Shown here in pieces: positions 1 through 8,264 of a stretch of DNA of 64,000 nucleotides. The stretch is from the NCBI GenBank assembly GCA_018433245.1, contig JAHDRN010000001.1, forward strand, positions 124,001-188,000, read 5' to 3'. Source of the stretch: Candidatus Proruminimicrobium quisquiliarum. GTDB taxonomy: Bacteria > Elusimicrobiota > Endomicrobiia > Endomicrobiales > Endomicrobiaceae. The translations under genes and the position numbers were made by a program. A model generated the notes under the pieces. It did not search any database. It saw only the letters and a program-made list of their open reading frames with translations, and was not told the origin of the DNA. Position 1 is the first letter of the stretch; every line of letters begins with the position of its first letter.

Positions 1-2
1 CT

Positions 3-815
3 TTTATTGCTATTTTACTTTTAATAAGCGCGTATCAAAAAATATCTTATTTTCCTAAACTTTCATTAATGTTTTATTTAGGGACTTATTTCTTCTATTA
101 CAATATGATTCTTAATCGGCAGATGATAGCAGTGGCTTTACTTTTATGGGTAATATATTTTTGGGATAAAAATAAAATATATAGTTTTGTACTTTTGCTT
201 TTCGGTTTTTTATTTCATCAAAGCATAATCGTTATTTTACCGTTCTTATTTATTTTTAGTTTCATTAAAAAAGGTAAAATTTTATTAGGTTTTTGTTTAA
301 TAACAGGTCTTTTAGCCGCATTATTTATAAACCCTCAAAGTATTATGAATTATATATTTAGCGGGGAAGAATCAATTGTTACAAACAGACTAATCGGATA
401 CATGGTAAAAGCTGAAGGCAGCAATTATTCAGTTGAGCTTTTTGAATATATTAAATTGGCAGTTATTCTTTGTATTATAATTCCTGTCTGGAAAAAACTA
501 TTTCAAGATTCCAAAACATCAGTTTGGCTATTTTTATATTGCATAGGTGCAATATTTTTACTGTGGAGTTCTAAGTTTGAAATCATGTTCCGTATTTTTA
601 TGTATTTTGATTTAAGTTTCACTATTTTAGTGCCTGCCGCTATAAGAATATATTTAAATAAAATAGCTTTAACCAAATCTCAAAAAAATTTTTCTATATT
701 ACTCGTTTACATTATGATTGGTATTATTGCTTTAATTTCTATTTTGCACCGTATTACAAATTTCGATCAAGGTTCATTTTTAGACTATAAATTTTATTTT
801 ATAGAGTATTTATGA
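3..815 (+). CDS. EpsG/Wzy-like polysaccharide polymerase, 5' partial
   Basis: The reading frame is open from the left edge, so the true start lies outside; about 270 residues are visible. The product is almost entirely hydrophobic, with roughly seven membrane spans. The segment NMILNRQMIA followed by further spans and an FHQS motif resembles the EpsG family, which polymerises or assembles exopolysaccharide repeat units at the inner membrane. The last codons overlap the start of the downstream glycosyltransferase (ATGA overlap), so the two are probably translationally coupled. The glycosyltransferase, pyruvyl transferase and flippase downstream support a Wzx/Wzy-type pathway. Family-level assignment is reasonable; substrate is unknown. 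Confidence 0.7.
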   Translation, partial: FIAILLLISAYQKISYFPKLSLMFYLGTYFFYYNMILNRQMIAVALLLWVIYFWDKNKIYSFVLLLFGFLFHQSIIVILPFLFIFSFIKKGKILLGFCLITGLLAALFINPQSIMNYIFSGEESIVTNRLIGYMVKAEGSNYSVELFEYIKLAVILCIIIPVWKKLFQDSKTSVWLFLYCIGAIFLLWSSKFEIMFRIFMYFDLSFTILVPAAIRIYLNKIALTKSQKNFSILLVYIMIGIIALISILHRITNFDQGSFLDYKFYFIEYL

Positions 816-1684
816 TAACAGTTTTTACTTCAACTTTTAATCGTGGTTATAAATTACCGGAACTTTATAAAAGTTTGCAAAAACAAACCTATAAAAATTT
901 TGAATGGCTTATTATTGATGATGGCAGCACGGACAATACAGAACATCTTTTTAATAAATGGGGAAATGAAACTAATTTTTTCCGTATAACTTATATAAAA
1001 CAAAAAAATGGCGGTAAACATCGCGCAATAAACAAAGGTGTACAACTTGCAAAAGGTGAACTGTTTTTTATTGTCGATAGCGATGATTTTTTAGCTTCGT
1101 TTGCTTTACAACGAATACAAGAAGTTTACGAAACAATATCTGAAAATGAATTATTTGCCGGAGTATCCGGTATGAAAGCTTACCCTGACAACAAAAGGGT
1201 TGGAGGATCTTTACCGTTTAAACAAATAGATTGTTCTATGATAGATATACGGGCAAAATACCATATAAAAGGAGATATGGCAGAAATATTCAAAACTGAA
1301 ATCTTACGACAATATCCATTCCAAGAATTTGATGGCGAGAATTTTATTAGCGAAGGAGTAGTATGGAGTAAAATAGGTCAAAAATATCTTTTAAGGTATT
1401 TTTGCGATAACATTTATTTTTGTGAATATTTGCCTGATGGATTAACTCATTCAATTGCTAAAAGATTTAGACAAAACCCGCAAGGTTCAATGTACGCTTT
1501 TATGCAAATAATAAACAGTCCTAAACATGATATAAAAATAAAAATTAAAACGGCTGTAAAATATTGGAGGGCCGTTCCTTTTTACAAAGGGGAAAAAACA
1601 AAAGAAATGAAGCCTAAAATGTGGCAATATTTATTTTGGCCGTTTGGATTAATAATTTATTTTTATGATTTAATAAGGGAATAA
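812..1684 (+). CDS. Family 2 glycosyltransferase
   Basis: A GT-A fold glycosyltransferase of 290 residues that should transfer a sugar from a nucleotide donor to a growing lipid-linked repeat unit on the cytoplasmic face. The N-terminus has the GT2 pattern: VFTSTFNRG near residue 4, the donor-binding DDGS at 36-39, KNGGKHRAINKG around 65-76, and the metal-binding DSDD at 89-92. The C-terminal third is less conserved and has a hydrophobic patch before the end (LFWPFGLIIYFYDL), possibly membrane-associating. It overlaps the polymerase gene by 4 bases and is followed 2 bases later by a pyruvyl transferase gene. Sugar specificity cannot be read from sequence. Confidence 0.88.
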   Translation: MITVFTSTFNRGYKLPELYKSLQKQTYKNFEWLIIDDGSTDNTEHLFNKWGNETNFFRITYIKQKNGGKHRAINKGVQLAKGELFFIVDSDDFLASFALQRIQEVYETISENELFAGVSGMKAYPDNKRVGGSLPFKQIDCSMIDIRAKYHIKGDMAEIFKTEILRQYPFQEFDGENFISEGVVWSKIGQKYLLRYFCDNIYFCEYLPDGLTHSIAKRFRQNPQGSMYAFMQIINSPKHDIKIKIKTAVKYWRAVPFYKGEKTKEMKPKMWQYLFWPFGLIIYFYDLIRE

Positions 1685-1686
1685 TT

Positions 1687-2748
1687 ATGACAAAAAAAAT
1701 AGGTCTTTTAACTTTTCACAGAGCTAATAATTACGGTGCGGTAATGCAAGCTTATTCTTTAAAAATAAGTTTGCAAAAATTAGGAGCCGAAGCAAAAATA
1801 ATAAATTATTTATCACCTAAAATAGAGGAACAAAGGACTTTGAACTTTAATAAATTTAGTTTAAAAAAATTATTTAAAATACCTTTTAATTGCATATTAA
1901 ATAAACGATTTAGCTCTTTTAGAAAAATGTTTTTAACTGATACTCCGAAATATATAAAAAAAGATTTAGAAAAACTAACAGATTACTATGCCTTTATAAC
2001 AGGCAGTGATCAAGTTTTTAATCCTAGTGGTTCTAATTTTGATAGTGCTTATTTTCTCTCTTTTGCTAAAAAAAGTAAAAAATATTCTTATGCGGCAAGT
2101 TTTGGCAAATCTTTTTTATCGGATAAGGACAAAAAATTTATTGCCCCGCTTATAAAAGATTTTTCCGATTTATCTGTAAGGGAAAATATTGGAATTGAAA
2201 TTATAAGAAATCTTACAGGTCAAAAAAGTTCTGTTAATTTAGACCCTATATTTTTATTAAATAAGGAAGAGTGGACTAAAATTGCCAAACAAACGAAAGA
2301 AAAAGATTATATTTTAGTTTACCTTATGAATAATGATGGCAGAATTTTAAAATTTATTGATAAATTGGCACATGAGCTGAAACTTAAAATTATAATTATT
2401 ACGACAGTTGTAAAAGATTTTTTTACTTCTAAAAATACGATTATACCAAATCCGCAAGAATGGCTAGGTTATTTTATAAATGCAAAATATATAGTAACAA
2501 ATTCATTTCATGGAACTGCCTTTTCAATTAATTTTAACAAAAATTTTTTTGTTGACTTATTGTCGCCGCTGCCTGAAAATGTTAATTCCAGACTGGAAAA
2601 TATTTTAGATTTATTTAATTTAAAAGACAGGATTATTGATAATATTGGAAACGATTATGATACTCCTATTGATTATGAAGCCGTAAACAAAATACTTGGA
2701 ATTGAAAGAGAAAAGTCTATTAATTATCTTAAAGAAATAATTAAATAA
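1687..2748 (+). CDS. Polysaccharide pyruvyl transferase family protein
   Basis: A 353-residue member of the polysaccharide pyruvyl transferase family, which typically adds ketal-linked pyruvate from phosphoenolpyruvate to a sugar in a surface polysaccharide. Family features are GLLTFHRANNYGAVMQAYSL-type residues at the N-terminus (positions 6-25), TGSDQVFNP near residue 110, an SVRE motif near 175, and the NSFHGTAFSI block near 280. There is no signal peptide, which fits a cytoplasmic enzyme. It lies between the GT2 gene and the flippase gene with gaps of 1-2 bases, so all are probably one transcript. The FrhB-like gene two positions downstream is a frequent companion of this family. Confidence 0.85.
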   Translation: MTKKIGLLTFHRANNYGAVMQAYSLKISLQKLGAEAKIINYLSPKIEEQRTLNFNKFSLKKLFKIPFNCILNKRFSSFRKMFLTDTPKYIKKDLEKLTDYYAFITGSDQVFNPSGSNFDSAYFLSFAKKSKKYSYAASFGKSFLSDKDKKFIAPLIKDFSDLSVRENIGIEIIRNLTGQKSSVNLDPIFLLNKEEWTKIAKQTKEKDYILVYLMNNDGRILKFIDKLAHELKLKIIIITTVVKDFFTSKNTIIPNPQEWLGYFINAKYIVTNSFHGTAFSINFNKNFFVDLLSPLPENVNSRLENILDLFNLKDRIIDNIGNDYDTPIDYEAVNKILGIEREKSINYLKEIIK

Positions 2749-2749
2749 A

Positions 2750-4252
2750 ATGAGCAGAACTAAATTTTTTATAAATAATTCCATGGCAATGGCATTGCAA
2801 CAGATAGTTAATGTTGCAGTTGCTTTTATTATACCGAGATTCTTAATTACCGCTTATGGTTCTGAAATAAACGGGCTGATAGTTTCCCTTACACAATTTA
2901 TTTCATATTTTATCTTGGTAGAAGCCGGGATTTCCGGTGCGTCAATATATTCACTTTATAAACCGCTTGCCGATAAAAACATTTCTTCAATTAATTCTAT
3001 TTTATCTGCAAGTCGTAAATTTTACTTAAAATCCGGATATATTTTTCTTATTCTTATTACTATACTAGCTTTATCTTATCCATTATTTGTTAATGTTTTG
3101 TCTTTATCTAACTTTCAAATAGCAATTATAGTTTTTTGTATAGGCACTGCCGGAACTATGGATTTTTTTACATTGTCAAAATATCGTGTTCTTTTGACAG
3201 CAGACCAAAAAAGCTATGTTATATCTGTAGCCACAATAGTTTCAAGTATCATAAAAATTATTCTTGTAATCATTTTTGCATTGTATAAATTAGATATTGT
3301 ATGGCTGCAAATATTTCTTGTATTATCTGTTTTTTCACGTTCAATAATTTTGTTGATTTATACAAAGAGCCATTACAGTTATTTAAATTTTACGGTTAAA
3401 CCCGATTATGATGCTGTAAAAGACAGATGGAATGTTTTATATTTACAACTGCTTGGAAGTTCTCAAGTGGCCACTCCTATAGTAATAGCAACAATATTTA
3501 CTTCTCTTTACCAAGTCAGTGTTTACAGTATTTACAATATGATAATAGGCGGTATCGGCGGAATTCTTGGTATATTTATATCAGGATTAGCCGCTTCTTT
3601 TGGCGATGTAATAGCGAAAAATGAGATAAAAACATTGCAAAAATCTCACCAAGAATTTGAATTGTTTTATTACATGATTATTACAATTGTTTATTCTGCA
3701 GCTTTATTATTAGTTATCCCTTTTGTTCAACTTTATACAAAAGGCGTCAATGATGTAAATTATATAATTCCAACTTTAAGTTTTCTTTTTGTTTTTAACG
3801 GACTACTTTATAATATAAAAACTCCTCAGGGCATGTTGGTAATTGCCGCCGGAATGTATAAACAAACAAAATGGCAAAGTACGATACAGGCATTATTGAT
3901 TTTATTGATAGCTTTACCGCTGGCGCCATTTTTTGGACTTTACGGTATTTTGATAGGTTTAATATGCTCTAATATATATCGTGATATTGATTTATTGTTT
4001 TTTATTCCAAAATACGTTACAAAATTAAGTTATAAATTCACTTTAAAAAGAATTCTGCTTGTTTTATTTAACTTCTCAATTGCTGCTGTTGTATTTTTAT
4101 TTATTGAAATACAATGTGCATCTTTTACAGATTGGATTATTTATGCAACACTAATAACTTCCGTAATAACTATTTGGGTTTTATTAACCAATATCTTAAT
4201 AGATAAAAAAAATATCATAAATATTTATTTAAGAATAAAAAAATTAATTTAA
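2750..4252 (+). CDS. Polysaccharide flippase (Wzx/MATE-like)
   Basis: A 500-residue integral membrane protein with about 12-14 hydrophobic spans and no soluble domain. It starts SRTKFFINNSMAMALQQIVN, typical of Wzx-type oligosaccharide flippases of the MOP superfamily, which move undecaprenyl-linked repeat units across the inner membrane. It begins one base after the pyruvyl transferase gene and is followed by the FrhB-like gene after 13 bases. The genetic setting (polymerase, glycosyltransferase, pyruvyl transferase) supports the flippase role better than drug export. A good Shine-Dalgarno is not visible, and coupling to the upstream stop is likely. Confidence 0.85.
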   Translation: MSRTKFFINNSMAMALQQIVNVAVAFIIPRFLITAYGSEINGLIVSLTQFISYFILVEAGISGASIYSLYKPLADKNISSINSILSASRKFYLKSGYIFLILITILALSYPLFVNVLSLSNFQIAIIVFCIGTAGTMDFFTLSKYRVLLTADQKSYVISVATIVSSIIKIILVIIFALYKLDIVWLQIFLVLSVFSRSIILLIYTKSHYSYLNFTVKPDYDAVKDRWNVLYLQLLGSSQVATPIVIATIFTSLYQVSVYSIYNMIIGGIGGILGIFISGLAASFGDVIAKNEIKTLQKSHQEFELFYYMIITIVYSAALLLVIPFVQLYTKGVNDVNYIIPTLSFLFVFNGLLYNIKTPQGMLVIAAGMYKQTKWQSTIQALLILLIALPLAPFFGLYGILIGLICSNIYRDIDLLFFIPKYVTKLSYKFTLKRILLVLFNFSIAAVVFLFIEIQCASFTDWIIYATLITSVITIWVLLTNILIDKKNIINIYLRIKKLI

Positions 4253-4265
4253 AGGGTTTCTTCTT

Positions 4266-5414
4266 ATGATAGAAATAACAGATAAATCAAAGTGTTGCGG
4301 ATGCGGAGCCTGTTCTCAAATTTGCCAATTTGATGCGATTAAAATGCAGGAAGACGAAGAAGGTTTCTTGTATCCGACAGTTGATGAAAACAAATGCACG
4401 GAATGCGAACTTTGTTTAAAAATATGTCCGATTAATAATGATAACCCGAAAAATTATATCAGCAAGTGTTATGCCGCAATAAATAAAGATTCCAAAATAG
4501 TAAGTCTCAGCACATCTGCCGGGATGTTCAGTATTTTCGCCGAGCATATTTTAAAATTAAAAGGTGTCGTTTTCGGCGGAGTGTTTGATGAATATTTTAA
4601 TGTAAAACATTCATATGCCGAAAATATGGATGATTTGGACAAAATTAGACGTTCAAAATATGTTCAAAGCTACATAGGCGGTTCTTACAAACAGGCAAAA
4701 ACATTTTTGGATAACGGAAGATATGTATTATTTACCGGTACGCCGTGCCAGATAGCAGGGCTTAAAAATTATTTGCAAAAAGGCTATGAGAATCTTTATG
4801 TTTTGGATATTATATGCCACAGTGTACCGTCTCCGAGAGTTTGGAAAATGTTTCTGGAACAAAATTTTGAAATTTCAAAAATAGAAAAAATAAATTTTAG
4901 AGATAAATCTTTTGGCTGGGATAAATCATATTTAAAATTTTATTTTTCTGACGGAACAGTTTGCCCGTTACATAAGAAATCCGGGAAAGTCGAAAATCTT
5001 TCTTATTATAAAGGTTTTTTCTCTATGTTATACTCCCGTCCAAGCTGTCATGATTGTAAATTCAGAGGCGCTAAAAAGTACAGCGATATGACAATGGCCG
5101 ATTTCTGGGGAATAAAAAATGTTATCCCGGAAATGTATGATACAAAAGGAGTTTCGGTTTTAACTTTAAATTCTGAAAAAGGATATGAAATTTTTAAAGA
5201 AATAAAAAATAAGATCATTTATAAAGAGACAAATATAAAATATCTTGAACTATATAATCCTTGTTTGGTTAAATCATTATCTCCGCACCCTAAAAGACAA
5301 GATTTTTTTGACAGTTACCAAACTGAACCATTAAATGATTTAATTAACCGCCTGCTACATAAACCATTTCTTAAAAGATGTTTCAATTTTTTAAAAAATC
5401 GTCTAAGAAAATAA
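4266..5414 (+). CDS. FrhB-like iron-sulfur flavoprotein (F420 hydrogenase beta-subunit family)
   Basis: A 382-residue protein with a two-cluster ferredoxin domain at the N-terminus: C10-x2-C13-x2-C16-x3-C20 and C44-x2-C47-x2-C50-x3-C54 should bind two [4Fe-4S] clusters. The rest matches the FrhB/FdhB C-terminal family (FTGTPCQIAGLKNYL near 157-171, an ICHSVPSPRVW block, and a late DCKFRGAKKYSDMTMADFWG block), which carries flavin and moves electrons to or from a deazaflavin or related acceptor. Members encoded in polysaccharide clusters next to pyruvyl transferases are common, but their reaction is poorly defined; reduction of a sugar or donor is a guess. No gene for F420 synthesis is seen here. 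It is the last gene of the plus-strand cluster. Confidence 0.82.
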   Translation: MIEITDKSKCCGCGACSQICQFDAIKMQEDEEGFLYPTVDENKCTECELCLKICPINNDNPKNYISKCYAAINKDSKIVSLSTSAGMFSIFAEHILKLKGVVFGGVFDEYFNVKHSYAENMDDLDKIRRSKYVQSYIGGSYKQAKTFLDNGRYVLFTGTPCQIAGLKNYLQKGYENLYVLDIICHSVPSPRVWKMFLEQNFEISKIEKINFRDKSFGWDKSYLKFYFSDGTVCPLHKKSGKVENLSYYKGFFSMLYSRPSCHDCKFRGAKKYSDMTMADFWGIKNVIPEMYDTKGVSVLTLNSEKGYEIFKEIKNKIIYKETNIKYLELYNPCLVKSLSPHPKRQDFFDSYQTEPLNDLINRLLHKPFLKRCFNFLKNRLRK

Positions 5415-5486
5415 TAAATATTTAAATTTCAATTTAACAATATTATATCTTTTATAGTATAATGTTGTTTTCTAAATGCGTATATT

Positions 5487-5514
5487 TTGAAAATTATATT
5501 ATTTATGGTATAAT
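5487..5514 (+). promoter_or_regulatory. Promoter for HipB-like regulator
   Basis: TTGAAA at 5487-5492 and TATAAT at 5509-5514 are separated by 16 bases, about 40 bases upstream of the HTH gene. A second possible pair lies just upstream (TTAACA at 5434-5439, TATAAT at 5458-5463, spacing 18). The AT-rich context makes chance matches more likely, but the perfect -10 is convincing. Confidence 0.6.
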
Positions 5515-5554
5515 AAGTATATATATAAAATATATATTTTGAGAGGTATATATT

Positions 5555-5791
5555 ATGGAACTAGGCAAAGAAATGGCAAAATTAAGAAAAAATATGAAAC
5601 TTACACAGGTTGAATTATCAAAAAAAACAAAAGTTGGGTTAAGACTAATAAGGTATATTGAGCAAGGTGGTAAGAATTTTAGATATGATAAACTTGATGT
5701 ATTGTTAAATTTTTTTGGATTTCATTTAGAGATTGAAAAAAACGAACCAAAGATTCCATATAATGCAGAGCAATTAGAACTTAAACTATAG
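5555..5791 (+). CDS. HipB/XRE-type helix-turn-helix regulator, orphan
   Basis: A 78-residue single-domain DNA-binding protein. The helix-turn-helix spans roughly residues 5-60 (LRKNMKLTQVELSKKTKV, then LRLIRYIEQG), and the arrangement with a GKNFRYDKLDVLLNFFG segment resembles HipB/y4mF-type antitoxin repressors. A GAGAGG ribosome binding site lies 8 bases upstream of the ATG. No HipA-like kinase or other toxin gene is adjacent: upstream is the FrhB-like gene and downstream is the opposing Wzc-like gene. It may be a stand-alone repressor, possibly of the flanking polysaccharide genes, or the remnant of a toxin-antitoxin pair. It has its own promoter. Confidence 0.8.
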   Translation: MELGKEMAKLRKNMKLTQVELSKKTKVGLRLIRYIEQGGKNFRYDKLDVLLNFFGFHLEIEKNEPKIPYNAEQLELKL

Positions 5792-5817
5792 AAATCTATT
5801 TAAATTCTGTCATGTTT

Positions 5818-7524
5818 TTATTTATAGTAATGATAATTTTTATAATAACCGTATTTTCCGTAAGTCAGTCCTTCCTGTTTAAAATGAGAAATCACTGCTC
5901 CAAGTATCTTTATGTTGGCTTTCTGTAATTTATCAATTGCCAATTTTGAAAGTTTGGCATTGGTTTTATTATGTTTAACAACAAATACAGCTTTATTTAT
6001 AACATTACCCCATAACAATGTGTCACTGACAGGAACCACGGCAGGACAGTCAACTATAACATTATCGTAATTCTGTGAAGCCCATTTTATAAATTCAGAT
6101 AACATAGGAGTATTTAATAATTCCGAAGGGTTTGGCGGACGAAGACCGGAAGTCATAACAAATAAATTTTCAACTTCGGTTGATTGAATGTTGGAAGAAA
6201 AATCAGATTTGTCGCTGTCTTTATTCCAAATGTTGCTTAAACCCTTTTCAGTAGTTAACTTGAACATTTTATGCAACCGTGATCTTCTGAAATCTCCGTC
6301 AATAAGTAAAACTTTTTTCCCTATTTGCGCAATTGCAATTGCCAAGTTTGAGGCAAGATGTGTTTTGCCTTCTCCTTGGAGAGAACTGACTACAAGTATT
6401 GGTGTTTTTGGATCGTCCGATAATGTAAAATTTAACATAGTTCTTATATTTCGTATCTGTTCCGCCAATATATGATTGCCGTCTTTCAGCATACTTTCAT
6501 ACTCTTTTTTTGAACTATTTTTTAATTTTTCAAAAGGGACAAATCCCAAAAACGGTAAATGGAGTTCTCTTTCCAAATCTTCGGAATTTTTAATACTTTT
6601 GTCTATAAATTCCATAAAAAATACAATAATAAACGCAGTTAATAATCCGGCAAAAAAACCAATTGCTAAATTTATAAGCTTTCTCGGAATGTACGGTCTG
6701 TCAGGAGTTATTGCTTCATCAATAATTCTTATATTATTTCCTGAAAATTGTCCTGAAAGTTCTATTTTTAAACTTTGTATAATTCGTTTAGTTTCCGTGT
6801 CTATTTTCATTTTTATTGCATTTATTTGGTTTCTTACGGATATTACGGAAGGATGATTATCAGTATATTTTGCAGTTAAATTTGCATAATCGCCTTGCAA
6901 CGATATCTCTCTACTTTTTAAATTTTTAATAAAATCACTGTTTACAACCTGAGGCAGGGAATTAAGCAGTTCTAATTGTTGTTGGCTTTTTTCGGTGCTT
7001 TCCAATGCTTTTATAACATCTTGTGCCATAATAACACGGTTGCTTATATTGTCTGATACAAAAGTTGTGGCTAAAATATTGGCTATTTGTGCTGTAAGTT
7101 TTTTTTCATACGATGATATTTCTAAATTTACTAAACGGCTTCTTACTATAGGACTAATTTTTATTTTGTTTTTTAATTTTAACCAGCCGTTTGGATTTTT
7201 GAATTCTTCGTAATTGTCTAAATTTAATTTCTTATGAACTTTTTCCAAAAGGGTTCTTGATTCAAGCAGTTTATATTGCGTTCTGTAGTAATCTTCGTCA
7301 GTCGTCCATGAACCAAGAGAATTTGTTTCAATTTTTCCGGATTCTTCTCTGTCAATCATCATTAAAACAGAAGCTTTATAAACAGGCTGTATTAAAATAT
7401 TTGCGACAACAGCGCCGAAAATACCGATAATTGCTATCGTTGCTATAAGCCAAAAATGTTTTAAGATAACGGTCAGGTAATAAGAAAAATCCAAATTATT
7501 ATTATTGTTGGCATTGTCTGTCAT
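5818..7524 (-). CDS. Wzc-like polysaccharide co-polymerase / tyrosine autokinase
   Basis: A 568-residue fusion of a Wzz chain-length domain and a bacterial tyrosine (BY) kinase, acting at the inner membrane to control polysaccharide chain length and export. Membrane spans are at about 24-46 and 284-304, enclosing a periplasmic coiled region. The cytoplasmic kinase has Walker A SSLQGEGKTHL at 380-390, Walker A' VLLIDGDFRR at 405-414 and Walker B NVIVDCPAV at 488-496. The extreme C-terminus is a tyrosine cluster, with seven Tyr between 555 and 567, the usual autophosphorylation tail. It is transcribed after the Wza-like gene with a 15-base gap, and an AGAGGA ribosome binding site precedes the ATG. 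Confidence 0.92.
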   Translation of the reverse strand: MTDNANNNNNLDFSYYLTVILKHFWLIATIAIIGIFGAVVANILIQPVYKASVLMMIDREESGKIETNSLGSWTTDEDYYRTQYKLLESRTLLEKVHKKLNLDNYEEFKNPNGWLKLKNKIKISPIVRSRLVNLEISSYEKKLTAQIANILATTFVSDNISNRVIMAQDVIKALESTEKSQQQLELLNSLPQVVNSDFIKNLKSREISLQGDYANLTAKYTDNHPSVISVRNQINAIKMKIDTETKRIIQSLKIELSGQFSGNNIRIIDEAITPDRPYIPRKLINLAIGFFAGLLTAFIIVFFMEFIDKSIKNSEDLERELHLPFLGFVPFEKLKNSSKKEYESMLKDGNHILAEQIRNIRTMLNFTLSDDPKTPILVVSSLQGEGKTHLASNLAIAIAQIGKKVLLIDGDFRRSRLHKMFKLTTEKGLSNIWNKDSDKSDFSSNIQSTEVENLFVMTSGLRPPNPSELLNTPMLSEFIKWASQNYDNVIVDCPAVVPVSDTLLWGNVINKAVFVVKHNKTNAKLSKLAIDKLQKANIKILGAVISHFKQEGLTYGKYGYYKNYHYYK

Positions 7525-7539
7525 TTTATTCCTCTTATT

Positions 7540-8208
7540 TTAGAATATACTTTGCGGTACGAATACAACATCATTAGGCATAAGCGGAATATCAAGAGAT
7601 TTTTTACCTTGTTTTGTGATTTGAGATATATCTACTTCAATGCTTTTCTGGATTCCGTTTTCCATTCTTAAAACTTTTACTTTTGAAGTTGACGCAATAG
7701 GAGTAAATCCGCCGACTGAAGAAATTGCTTCAAGAACCGTAAGAGATTTGCCGGGCGGAATTGGTATGGCGGAAGGAGTTTTAACTTCGCCTAAAATATA
7801 AACTGTAGTGTTCCCGTATTCCTTAATTAATAATGAAACCTGAGGATTTTTTATGTATTTTTTTAGTTCATTTGAAAGTATTTCTTCCGCTTGTGCAACT
7901 GATTTTCCCGCTATTTTGATATTGCCGACTAAAGGAAAAGTTATTGTCCCGCTTCCCGATATTCTTAAAGTTCTGTCCATGCTGGTTTCCATAAAAACCT
8001 TTATATCAACCAAATCTCCGGATTGTAAAATGTAATCACCCGAGCTTTTCAATTGGGCTATATTGCTTTCAACCTGTTTTGATAAAGATTGATTGTAGCC
8101 GGCCGGAGCATCCGGTAAATCATTATTGTCATTTTTGACAACATTTTTTACGGATGAACATGAAAATAAAAAAGTAATAATAAATACAAAGTAAAAATGC
8201 TTTAACAT
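7540..8208 (-). CDS. Wza-like polysaccharide export lipoprotein
   Basis: A 222-residue outer-membrane polysaccharide export protein. The N-terminus is a lipoprotein signal peptide ending LFSC, with Cys17 as the predicted lipidation site. Residues about 55-135 form the Poly_export domain (YILQSGDLVDIKVF, then SGSGTITFPLVGNIKIAGKS), followed by an SLBB-type domain (VYILGEVKTPSAIPIPPG). It is shorter than E. coli Wza and lacks an obvious C-terminal amphipathic helix, so barrel closure may need a partner. Its position before the Wzc-like kinase is the standard pairing of outer- and inner-membrane export components. Confidence 0.9.
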   Translation of the reverse strand: MLKHFYFVFIITFLFSCSSVKNVVKNDNNDLPDAPAGYNQSLSKQVESNIAQLKSSGDYILQSGDLVDIKVFMETSMDRTLRISGSGTITFPLVGNIKIAGKSVAQAEEILSNELKKYIKNPQVSLLIKEYGNTTVYILGEVKTPSAIPIPPGKSLTVLEAISSVGGFTPIASTSKVKVLRMENGIQKSIEVDISQITKQGKKSLDIPLMPNDVVFVPQSIF

Positions 8209-8264
8209 ACTGCTTGATTATATAAAAAATAAATATTTTTGACAAACACGCTGTTTTTTCGGAA

